A program made the position numbers and the translations under genes. A stretch of 64,000 nucleotides of DNA from Candidatus Melainabacteria bacterium (GTDB lineage: Bacteria; Cyanobacteriota; Vampirovibrionia; Gastranaerophilales; Gastranaerophilaceae), in NCBI GenBank assembly GCA_022009935.1, contig CP091731.1:124001-188000 (forward strand). Reading direction: 5' to 3'. A model generated the notes under the pieces. That model was not told the DNA's origin. It was given only the letters and a program-made list of their open reading frames with translations, and did not search any database. Below, in pieces: positions 41,433 to 49,891 of the stretch. Each line of letters opens with the position of its first letter. Position 1 is the stretch's first letter.

Positions 41433-42300
41433 GTGTTTATTTCTTTTGATATTTGGGAATGTAAAACTCCGGCTTTTGTTAAGTTATAAACCAAGGTTTC
41501 GTATCTTTGTTCTTCTTCACCATAAGGCACTTTCAGTTTGATTAATTCAGAAACATTATCATTTATATTATTTAATTTCATTAAAGTTTTTTTGAAGTTA
41601 TTTTTAAAATAAAAAGGTTTGAAAAATTTATATATTATTTTTAAAATAAAATGACATTTTGAAAAATAAACCTTTAAACTGTTTAACAACTTGTATTCGT
41701 TTATGTTTATTTTAGACATGATATTCTGTGATTTTTGGCTTTGCTTTAATGTTTCAAGTTTTAATAATACCTGTTTTTTGTTCATCATAAAGAAATTGCA
41801 GTTGGTTTTGATTTTTGGTTGCTTGTGCTGATTTTATTTTTTTCATTAATATTTTCCAAAAATATTTCAAGTCTTAAAACTCTTTCTTCAATGCTTAAAG
41901 TTTCATCATCAAGCTTAATAAAAAAGAAGAATCCAAAATTAAGTTATCATAAGAATTTAAACGTTTTAAATTGTTAGATGAATTAACAACTTGTGTATCG
42001 GTTTTATTAGAGATATCTTCACTATTTTTAACTTTGTTATTTTCTGTTGCAAAAATGTTTGAAGCATTGTTTTTCTTTGAAATTAAAAATATTTTTTTCA
42101 TCATTAATATCGACATTTAATTCGTTAAAATTTAAATGTCCGCTTGTTGATTTAAAGAAAATATTTTCATCTTTATTTTTCATATATTTATTATCATACA
42201 ACAAATAACAAAAATAACCATATAAAAATTGTATTTTGGACTTTATCCACCAACGTGGATTGATTTTAGTTTGTTTATAGCGTTGAAGTTCAATTAATGT
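41429..42300 (-). CDS. Hypothetical protein; N-terminal segment lies in direct repeat copy 1
   Basis: Read on the minus strand from about 42300: TLIELQRYKQTKINPRWWIK, SKIQFLYGYFCYLLYDNKYM, then KNKDENIFFKSTSGHLNFNE, an Asn-rich stretch, LDDETLSIEERVLRLEIFLE, KQVLLKLETLKQSQKSQNIM and a basic C-terminus ending THE-like LHSQISKEINT. About 285 residues with three breaks. An internal ATG at 42183 is the first clear start; a frame upstream remains open through the repeat to a stop near 42307. I do not recognise a domain. The coiled-coil SIEERVLRLEIFLEN is the only structural hint. Confidence 0.5.
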
Positions 42301-42326
42301 TTTTTGCTAAATATTTTTGTTTTTTT
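42245..42326. repeat. Direct repeat copy 1 (left flank of the GC-rich island)
   Basis: About 80 bp matching 42882-42961 at an offset of 637 bases. The inner half (TTATAGCGTTGAAGTTCAAT and onward) is identical apart from one T in a run; the outer half differs at about ten positions. On the minus strand both encode the peptide TLIELQRYxQTxxNxRWWxK, with differences that are silent or conservative. Confidence 0.85.
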
Positions 42327-42378
42327 TCCGCCTGAGGAATCTGCCCTCATTTCATTCGGGCATCTATCCTACGGCGGA
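42327..42378. other. Imperfect hairpin at the left edge of the island
   Basis: Nested complementary blocks: TCCGCC with GGCGGA, AGGA with TCCT, and TGCCC with GGGCA, closing an 11-base loop (TCATTTCATTC). Short asymmetric bulges separate the blocks, the pattern of a folded RNA or of a protein-recognised DNA end. Confidence 0.6.
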
Positions 42379-42840
42379 TATTATTTAATACGGGGGGACG
42401 GCGAAGCCGTCCCTGACCCCTGGACATTCACAACTAAAATGTGGGAACCGAACCAAACAAATAAGCAAACATTCCACGGGTTGCAAAAATATGAAAACAA
42501 AAAGGCTAGGAATGAAAGCAATAAATGCAACCCATACGCAGGCGCGAACAATTATCACTGTCTTGGATTTCCTTCTTGCTCAAAACACTCCGCCTGTCGC
42601 CCTTTGGGCTTGTCGGCGTCGGTTTTTTCGCTCCCCAGGACTCCGCCCGTCCGGAAATCCGCTAATGAAACAATGTCATGCGGCCGTCTGTTTGAGCACG
42701 TAGTGCGAGTTAAGGCTGCTAAGGTTGAATTTAGTGAGAATGTGACCGCCAAGGGGTTGCGGTTTTGGTTACTTTGGCTCAAAAGTAACCCCGTCGGAGG
42801 ACTTAAAATAAAAAACTTCTTGTTTCGCCCCAACCAGCGT
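42327..42840. mobile_element. GC-rich island between direct repeats; nature unknown
   Basis: About 510 bases of near-50% GC in a 28-30% GC genome, with abrupt edges. It opens with a long imperfect hairpin (42327-42378) and a second short palindrome GGACGGCGAAGCCGTCC (about 42396-42412). Near the right end, a near-palindrome GTTACTTTGGCTCAAAAGTAAC lies at about 42767-42788. Long ORFs overlap on both strands (for example 42304-42846 plus and 42833-42555 minus), as expected by chance in GC-rich DNA; none resembles a transposase or any protein family I know. Possibilities: non-autonomous mobile element, structured RNA, or remnant of transfer. Confidence 0.5.
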
Positions 42841-42881
42841 GTTTAATATGACTGGCTTTCATGCGTTCAATTTTTGATTTC

Positions 42882-42961
42882 ATCCACCAACGTGTGTTGA
42901 CATTGGTTTGGTTATAGCGTTGAAGTTCAATTAATGTTTTTTGCTAAATATTTTTTGTTTT
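42882..42961. repeat. Direct repeat copy 2 (right flank of the GC-rich island)
   Basis: Second copy of the repeat at 42245-42326. On the minus strand it encodes TLIELQRYNQTNVNTRWWMK, then SKIERMKASHIKHAGWGETR, running into the island and stopping near 42807. Between this copy and the SLH gene (42962-43080) I see only the SLH promoter region with an AGAGGA ribosome site. Confidence 0.85.
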
Positions 42962-43080
42962 AGTTTTATATAATTAATATGTTGAACCAGGACAATGACT
43001 TGACGGCTAAAGATTTTTAATAGTATAATGGCTTTTGATATTTAGTATAAACAAATGAATTAGTAAAAGAGGATTAGATT

Positions 43081-44536
43081 ATGAAAAAATTTAACAAAGA
43101 AGTTATTTGCGTCATCAATTCTTGTATCAACTTTTTTGCTTCAACAGCAATGGCATCACAAAAATGTGAAAATAATATGGTTGAATCTTATGCTCACCCA
43201 ACAATGTTTAATTCGCAAATTTTGGAAACAGCAACTGACAATGCAACATTTGTGACAGGTGCAAAATGTATTAAAACATCACCGAACAAAGTGAATGTTT
43301 TATCAAAAGAAAATGTTTTGGTTGAAACTTGGGCTAAAAATGTTCTAAACATCATCAAAGAAAACCAAACATACACATCAGATTTTAACTGTAAATTGCC
43401 CGTGTTGCGTTCAGAACTTGCAGTAATTTTGGCTGAAGGTTTTAACTTAGGAACCTCAAATTGTTCTAATTGCTCAAAATATTCAGATGTTTCATCATCA
43501 TACTGGGCAAAGGATTGGATTTGTCGCGCTTTATCAAGCGGTGTTATGATAGGTTATCCTGATAATACATTTAAACCTGACCAATACGTAACAAAAGCTG
43601 AAGTTTTTGCAACAATAGCACAATTAATAAATGTACCATACAATTCTTCAACACTAATTTCTTTTAATGGCAAAAGCATTGAATACATTCCTCAATGGGC
43701 TTTAAATGCAACTCGTGAAGTTGTTAATTCAAACTTGTTAAAAGGATTACCTGATACAAACAAAGTTAATACAAATGAATATTTAAGCAAAGAGCAAGTT
43801 GCATACCTTGTTGGAGCTTTAAGACAAAATTGGGCTACTTCAAATTCTATAGCTAAAGACAAAAATGCTCCTTGTGGTATTAAGAATTATAATCCAACTT
43901 GTTTAAAAGTTAAAATTACAGACAGACTTTCTGCTCGCACATCAAATGTTGGTGAAAAATTCACAGCTGTTACAACAAATTGTATTAATATAGGCGGACA
44001 AAACTTTGCAGAAGGTTCAAAAGTAAAAAGGTCAAGTTGTTGAAGTAAGCCGTCCTGGAGTTGGATGCAGTGGATATATAAAAGTTAAATTCTTAGACAT
44101 CAAAGATGGAAACGGTAACTGTGCAAAATTCCCTGAAACATTGTCTAAGGCTCAAGTTGATTGTTTGAAAAATCCTAATTTTGTATCAGATTGTTAGGTG
44201 CTCCATTCAGTGTTGCCGGTCGTGTGGCTGGTGTTGCAGGTAGAACTGCTGCTTCCGGTGCAAATGTTGTGGCTAATACTGTTGAACAATTTGGCGGCAA
44301 TGTTTCTGACACTTTTGTTGACTTGGCTGCTTTGCAACCGACAGCTTCAGTTAAAAAAACTTGGTAATGGTTTCTTATCTTTAGGTATGGGTGTTGTAAA
44401 TGTTGTTAAGTTGGCTGTTTCAGGAACTTTTGGGGTTGTTTATGAATTTACTGATGAAATTCGTTATTTGATTGTTCCTTCATACTCAAACGACTCAAGT
44501 ATCAATCCTAATGAAGAAATGACTATTATATTTTAA
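43081..44536 (+). CDS. S-layer-homology (SLH) domain surface protein
   Basis: About 485 residues. N-terminal signal-like segment (NSCINFFASTAMAS). An SLH domain covers about residues 100-190: LPVLRSELAVILAEGFNLGT, YSDVSSSYWAKDWICRALSS, GVMIGYPDNTFKPDQYVTKA, EVFATIAQLINVP. A second, weaker SLH-like unit follows (IPQWALNATREVVNSNLLKG, LPDTNKVNTNEYLSKEQVAY). A beta-rich domain comes next (LKVKITDRLSARTSNVGEKF, EGSKVKGQVVEVSRPGVGCS), then a C-terminal Ala/Gly/Val-rich region. Frame breaks near 44030, 44198 and 44358. SLH domains bind cell-wall polymers; in cyanobacterial relatives they also occur in outer-membrane-attached proteins. Terminator follows. Confidence 0.85.
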
Positions 44537-44558
44537 TTAATATAATAAATCGATAAAC

Positions 44559-44594
44559 AAAAAGACTTAATTTATTAAAATTAAGTCTTTTTTA
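44559..44594 (+). terminator. Intrinsic terminator after the SLH gene
   Basis: AAAAGACTTAATT pairs with AATTAAGTCTTTT around a short AT loop and is followed by further Ts. The symmetric A/T flanks mean it could also serve the minus-strand gene that ends at 44623. Confidence 0.85.
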
Positions 44595-44622
44595 TATTTT
44601 ATATTTAATGTAAATTAAAAAA

Positions 44623-45085
44623 TTAAATGTTATTACGATACTTTGAAACTGTTTCTAAATATTTTTCCAAAGCCAGATATCCCCTTGAAAGTTCGTTTGA
44701 AACAAGAGTATACTTATATCCCATCAAAAACTTAAGTTCTTTTTACACGTATTTGCAAAATTGTGTCAGCATCCAATTGAAGCTTTTTGTTTTTTGAATT
44801 TGACCATTTTTTTCAATAATTCTATTTCTTCATTCATTTTATTAATGGTTGTGTTTTCTAATGTGTCAAAATCATATTGCTTTAAAAGGTTTCTTTCATA
44901 AACAGAAATTTTACTGTTTATTGTTTGAAAACCATAAATTTTCTTAATTACCATGTAATTGTCTGCTATTTTTTATGTGACTGTGGAATGTTGCTATATG
45001 ACAACAAAGATGCTATGTCTAAATTCTCAAATGTATCATCTTTTCTAAAATTTGTTAAAGTAGTCGGATTAAAAGTTTCAAGCAT
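44623..45085 (-). CDS. Hypothetical protein, about 155 residues
   Basis: Start ATG at 45085: MLETFNPTTLTNFRKDDTFE, NLDIASLLSYSNIPQSHK, then after a break ADNYMVIKKIYGFQTINSKI, NKMNEEIELLKKMVKFKKQK (coiled coil), LQLDADTILQIRV, and KFLMGYKYTLVSNELSRGYL, ALEKYLETVSKYRNNI. Three homopolymer breaks. No signal peptide or known domain. It lies downstream of bioC on the same strand, separated by 174 bases (45086-45259) in which I see only AT-rich DNA with two isolated TTTACA boxes. Confidence 0.5.
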
Positions 45086-45259
45086 AATTTACTTTCTATA
45101 AACTGCAATACATTCTCTTATGATATTACAAAAGATATTTTATTTAAACTTTTTTGAAGAATTTATTTACAAAATTTAAAATTTTACATCTGAAAAATTA
45201 TGTAAATCGGATGATATGTTAATGTTACAAAATTATCATCATTTGTTTTAAAGTATTTA

Positions 45260-45919
45260 TTATAACCTGAGGAAAAAGTCATTTAGTTTTGATTTTGTCA
45301 AAGAAATTTTACTTACTGCATTTACTCCTGAAAATTTTATATGCTTCAAAACATCATAAGGAGTTTTAAAATATAAAGTTTTAATTTCTTCTTTCATTAT
45401 TAAATTTTTTTATAATCTTTAAACAAATTTTCTAAATCTTTTATTTTTAGGTAATCAATCCCATAGCCTAATTTTTTAAGTTCTTTAAAATTATTGACTC
45501 CAAATGTCGTGAAAGCTAATGTTCCATTTGGTTTTTAAGTGTGCTATGAAATTTTCAACAGTTGTTTTGGGATTTTGCAACCATTGAAACGTCGCATTTG
45601 AAATAATTAAATCAAAATTCCTATCAAGCTTCATTTTTTCAATGTCACAACAATTAAACACAATTTTTGAGATATTTTAGAAAGATATTCAGAACAACTT
45701 TGAACAATGTCATTTGCAAGATAATTTCCACACTGAAAATTTTTAAAAACTCATTTGTCAATAAGCCACAACCACAACCAAATTCAAAAACGTCACAGTA
45801 TTTTTTTTTCTCAATCATGTTTAACAGTTTTTTGCCATATAATGTTGCACTATGGCATTATCTTTGTAGGTACTTAAGGATTTGTTAAATCTTTGTTCTA
45901 TTAAAAATTTATCATTCAT
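45260..45919 (-). CDS. bioC: Malonyl-ACP O-methyltransferase BioC
   Basis: Methylates malonyl-ACP to start pimelate synthesis for biotin. Start ATG at 45919 overlaps the bioG stop by eight bases. MNDKFLIEQRFNKSLSTYKD and NAIVQHYMAKKLLNMI are the BioC N-terminus. SAM-binding motif I is DVFEFGCGCGLLTNEFLK; then DLIISNATFQWLQNPKTTVE, GTLAFTTFGVNNFKEL and the BioC-specific tail TLYFKTPYDVLKHIKFSGVN followed by LTKSKLNDFF. About 220 residues, four frame breaks. Last gene of rph-bioF-bioG-bioC. Confidence 0.9.
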
Positions 45920-46573
45920 TTGATAGTAAACTTTCATTTAAATTCTCAAAAATCGAAGTTGGAAAATGTCCACAATCAAGCATTAGAATTTTTTCATTTC
46001 TTTTATTCCAAAAGTTAAGCTGATTTTTTAGGTGTAATAATTTTATCATATTCTGAAATATAAACTAAATCAAAAGAAAAATTCTCATCGCCTTTGTATG
46101 TTTTTAAACTTATAAGTTCATTTTTAAGTTCTTCAAGAGTTCTTTTGGGAAGAAAAGGAGAAAAAAGCTGTAGTTTGAACAAACATTCTTTTTACAAATT
46201 TTTCACAAGATGACTGATTAAAACCCTTTATTGTCAAATCGTATATTTTTTTTAATATTCCATAATTATCATCAATTGGCTTAATTGTGCCGTTGATTGC
46301 AATTTTTTTATCTAATTTTCCAAGTTTCAAGCCAAAAATTGAACTTATCATAACTCCCATTGACCAAGATATTAAATATTTATTTTTATATTTTTGACAT
46401 TCTATAAAAACATTTTCATCCATATCAAGATTTTGGTAGTCATAAAGCATTAAAACATCAAAACATGAAGAAATATTTGAAGTATTTAAAACGGACTCAT
46501 CCATTCCCCAACCATTAAAGAAATAGAGCAAATTTTCATTATTTTGTTTTTTTGACAACCATTTATATTTCAT
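45912..46573 (-). CDS. bioG: Pimeloyl-ACP methyl ester esterase BioG (DUF452)
   Basis: Hydrolyses pimeloyl-ACP methyl ester, ending the BioC methyl-ester disguise. About 220 residues: LLYFFNGWGMDESVLNTSN, a stretch DVLMLYDYQNLDMDENVF, nucleophile elbow YLISWSMGVMISSIFGLKLG (Ser in SWSMG), KKIAINGTIKPIDDNYGI, and late Asp/His region DLVYISEYDKIITPKN plus MLDCGHFPTSIFENL (catalytic His). The GWGMD opening and small cap mark the BioG family (DUF452), not BioH. The start overlaps the bioF stop; breaks near 46150 and 46030. Confidence 0.87.
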
Positions 46574-47721
46574 TAATTTTTTCCTTTAAGATTATGTTAA
46601 AAGTATTTTCGACTTCTTCAAAATCAACATTTGAGTTCAAAGAAATTCTAAGTCTGGCTGTGTTGGGTGGAACGCTTGGAGTTCTGATTGGAAGAGCTAG
46701 AACATTATAGTCATACAACTTTTTGAAATTTCTATAGTTTTTTCATTACTGCCAATGACAACAGGAATAATTTGAGTTTTGGAATTTGAAAACTTGTTTT
46801 GTTTAAATATTGTTCAACTTTTTTTTAACAGTTTTTGCAGTTTTTTTTGTTGTTGTTGTAAAATTTCAAATTTTTCATTCAAAAGCCAATTAGCCCACAA
46901 AACACTTGCACTTGGAATAGCAGTTGAAAAAAATGAAAGAGCGAGCTTTATTTATTAAAAAATCAATTATATCTTTATTGGCAACAGCAAAAGCACCTTG
47001 GGATGCCAAAGCTTTTCCGAATGTTGCAGTAATAATATCAATATCATCTAAATTATTTTCAAAATATCCGCATAAATTTTTACCAAAAACTCCAAAAACA
47101 TGGGCTTCATCAACCATAAGAACACAATTGTATTTCTTTTTTAACTCGATAAGTTTTTCAACTGAAGCCACATCACCATCCATGCTAAATATAGATTCTG
47201 AAATAATGAAAGCATTTTTATATTTGTTTCTGTATTTTTGCAAAAGACTTTCAAGATGATTATAATCAAGGTGTTTATATCGATAAAACGTGGCATTTGA
47301 AAGTTTTATGCCGTCAATAATGCTTGCATGGTTTAATTTGTCTGAAAAATTATGTCACCTTGCTTTGCAATTGAAGATACAACACCAAGATTGCATTGAT
47401 ATCCCGTGTTAAAAAGCAAAGCCTTTTCTTTTTAAACCTTCCGGCAAGATTTTCTTCAAGCAAGTTATAGACACTTGATGAGCCTGTCAGCAAACGAGAT
47501 GAAGCAGAAGAAAACAGAAATTCATCATCATTAAAGTTTGAATTTATAAATTCCTTCAAAAGTATTTTGTCTGTGCTCAAGCCCAGATAGTCATTTGAAG
47601 ACAAATTTAACAATCTTTTATTGTCAATAAAAATATATTTGCCTGATTTTTTTTGAATATTATAAATTTGTCGATAGTTGTCAATTTTTTTTAAGTTTTC
47701 TATTTCTTCTTGAAAAAGCAT
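46563..47721 (-). CDS. bioF: 8-amino-7-oxononanoate synthase BioF
   Basis: PLP enzyme joining pimeloyl-ACP and alanine. About 385 residues. Motifs: KRLLNLSSNDYLGLSTDK, SSASSRLLTGSSSVYNLLEE, ALLFNTGYQCNLGVVSSIAK, IFSDKLNHASIIDGIKLSNA, FIISESIFSMDGDVASVEKL, LMVDEAHVFGVFGKNLCGYF (PLP Asp and His), and DIITATFGKALASQGAFAV with the Schiff-base lysine. The C-terminus is LALPIRTPSVPPNTARLRIS. KBL (threonine pathway) is a close relative, but its place before bioG-bioC settles BioF. About six breaks. Confidence 0.93.
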
Positions 47722-47749
47722 ATTATTTAGCCCTTAAAGTTTTAAATAT

Positions 47750-48441
47750 TTAATATTTTTCAATAATTTGAGCGATACCTTTTTTGCATACTCAAGCATT
47801 TGAGATAATTTTTCTTCCTCAAACGGTTTTTCTTCAGCGGTAGTTTGAATTCAACAATTTTACCACTTTTTGTCAAAACAATATTAGAATCGGCACAACA
47901 GTTTGAATCCTCTTCATAGTTTAAATCAAGGATAACTTCATCATCAAAATACCTGCAGATACAGCCGCAATGGGTTCAATTATGGGATTTTCAGCGATAA
48001 CATTTTCTTTAATAAGTTTTTCAAATGCCATTTTTAAAGCCAAAAAACCACCACAAATAGAAGCACAACGTGTGCCACCATCAGCCTGAATAACATCTGC
48101 ATCTATTGTTATTGATAAATCAGGAATTTTGTATAAATCTGTGCAACTTCTCAAGCTTCTTCCGATAAGTCTTTCAATTTCTCGAGTTCTTCCTGAAACT
48201 TTGCTTCTTTCGCGGTTGTTTCTTGTGTTTGTTGACGATGGAAGAAGACTATATTCTGCTGTAATCCAGCCTCTTGGGTCATCTTTTTCCATCCAACGGG
48301 GTTTGGCTTGTGCAACTGAAGCTGCAACTATCACTTTTGTATCCCCAAATTCAACAAGAACTGATGAATATGCGTTTTTTGTGAAGTTTTTTATAAAATT
48401 TATTTTCCTTAGTTCATCATTTTACGATTATCTAATCTCAT
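47750..48441 (-). CDS. rph: Ribonuclease PH
   Basis: Phosphorolytic 3'-5' exoribonuclease that trims tRNA ends. About 230 residues. MRLDNRKNDELRKINFIKNF matches the usual MRPDGR...ELRP start; then SSVLVEFGDTKVIVAASVAQ, KDDPRGWITAEYSLLPSSTN, RSKVSGRTREIERLIGRSLR, TIDADVIQADGGTRCASICG (catalytic Asp region), PIAAVSAGI. The C-terminal helix is EKLSQMLEYAKKGIAQIIEK. Frame breaks near 48415, 47945 and 47840. First gene of the bio operon, 28 bases before bioF, an uncommon partner for biotin genes. Confidence 0.93.
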
Positions 48442-48508
48442 AGCAAATCTCTCCATTATATTCTTCTTAAATGATACATCAAAACAAAATTTATTGTATA
48501 ATTGTATT

Positions 48509-49579
48509 ATGAATTTTTTAGTTATAGGAAAAAACTCCAAAAGCTTATTTTTTATCTTCAAAGTTGGCACAAGAAGGGCATCTGGTATATTTGTGTATTG
48601 AAAAACTTGATAAAAATTATAAGTACGATAAAGTTATATTTTATGACTATTCAAATCAAATTGAAATTTTAAAATTTGTTTTAAAAAAAGAGATAAATCT
48701 TGTAATTTTTACTGAAAATGATGATGAGCTTTACGAACTTGGCGATTTTTTAAAAATAAATGAAGTCAATGTTTATCGTGTTCAAAAAGAACTTATGAAA
48801 ATATGTTCAGACTTGTATAATCAAAAAACTTTTTTTGAAGAATTTAAAATACCAATTCTTAACGGTGTTTTTTTTGAAAAAGAAGCACCGGCATTCAGTT
48901 TTTAAAAAGGGGAATTATCCTGTTAAAATCACTGCAGGAAATGACGAGCAAAGCTTTGTCACAAGCGGTTTTTTAAACAGCAAAAAATGTGTTATTGATA
49001 TGTTTAATGCACAATATAAAAAATATACTAATTGAAGAAAATTATAGTGGCAAAGAAGTTTTTTTATATTTCATAAATGACGGTGTTTCTTTGTATTTAA
49101 TTGGGGAAGTTTATGAAGATTTAAATGAAAATCAAATAATTTCGCCGGTTCCTTTTCTTGAAGAAACATTAAAAGAAAAAATTATCAACAATATAATTAT
49201 TAAAATAGCCCAAGCTCTAAACGATTTATGTGACTCTGAGCATGCCTGTATATTTGGTGTTAAGTTGTTAATAAATAATGGAAAAGCTTATGTGCTAAGG
49301 ATTTTGAGGATATTTGTCAAACACACTTCCTTAATGTTATAAATTTGTTGAATGAAAAAATTATCTGATTTAATAATATCAAGTTGTAATTGTTCTTTGT
49401 CTGACGATTTTTGTGAAATTAAGTTTAAAAACAAGTTTACAATAACTTACAAAAGCGATTACAATCAACCTGATGATGAAATGATATTTAAAATTGATAA
49501 TAAAAATTATATAAATATTGAAGGTTCAACTTTAGCATGGTTGAAAAGTTTTGTTAAGGAAAATTTGGTACGATATTGA
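48509..49579 (+). CDS. Degenerate PurD-like ATP-grasp protein
   Basis: About 355 residues after bridging four frame breaks. The order resembles phosphoribosylamine-glycine ligase: N-terminal MNFLVIGKNSKAYFLSSKLA (where PurD has VxGxGGREHA), then KEINLVIFTENDDELYELGD, and FFEEFKIPILNGVFFEKEAP (compare the KxFxxxxGIPT segment). Next, an ATP-grasp-like stretch YPVKITAGNDEQSFVTSGFL (usually VVKADGLAAGKGV) and ILIEENYSGKEVFLYFINDG (VIEExLxGxExS). It ends GVKLLINNGKAYVLRIFEDI. Signature GGMGAYSP and the R-F-G-D-P-E ligand motif are absent, so PurD catalysis is unlikely. Assignment is by pattern only. The stop overlaps the ylxR start (TGATG). Confidence 0.55.
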
Positions 49580-49837
49580 TGAAAAAAATAAATTATAGAA
49601 AATGTATAGCTTGCGGAAAAATGTTGCCAAAATCCGACTTAATAAAAAATAACCAAAGAATGTAGAACAAATGAAATCGTGATAGAGCCTGACAACAAGA
49701 CTTTTTGGACGTTCTGTTTATATTTGTAAAAATAATTTATGTGTTGAAAATGCTTTTAAAAAGGAAAATTTTTCAAAATATTAAAGATTAAAACTGTTGA
49801 AAATCTTGATAAAAAAATCAAAGCTGTACTAAATTGA
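49579..49837 (+). CDS. ylxR: YlxR family RNA-binding protein
   Basis: Small protein, about 85 residues: INYRKCIACGKMLPKSDLIK (usual RxCxxCRxxxPKxxLIR), IVIEPDNKTFGRSVYICKNN, and CVENAFKKENFSKILK. YlxR (DUF448) binds RNA and is typically encoded between nusA and infB; RNase P binding has been reported for a homologue. nusA is missing here. Its place is taken by the PurD-like gene. Two frame breaks (49650, 49707). Confidence 0.85.
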
Positions 49838-49891
49838 ACAATTGTGCTAATAATATTAATATATAGACAAAAATTGGAGAAATAATAATCA

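Noticed and set aside
42304..42846. 180-codon ORF across the GC-rich island
   Set aside because: It starts inside the direct repeat, other long ORFs overlap it on both strands, and its composition is that of translated GC-rich non-coding DNA. No family resemblance.
42245..42961. Direct repeats as transposon target-site duplications
   Set aside because: At about 80 bp with roughly 12% divergence they are too long and too different, and they look protein-coding.
45168..45195. Two TTTACA boxes after bioC as another HLR1 site
   Set aside because: Their spacing is 17 bases, not 10, and they lie in an AT-rich gap with many partial matches.
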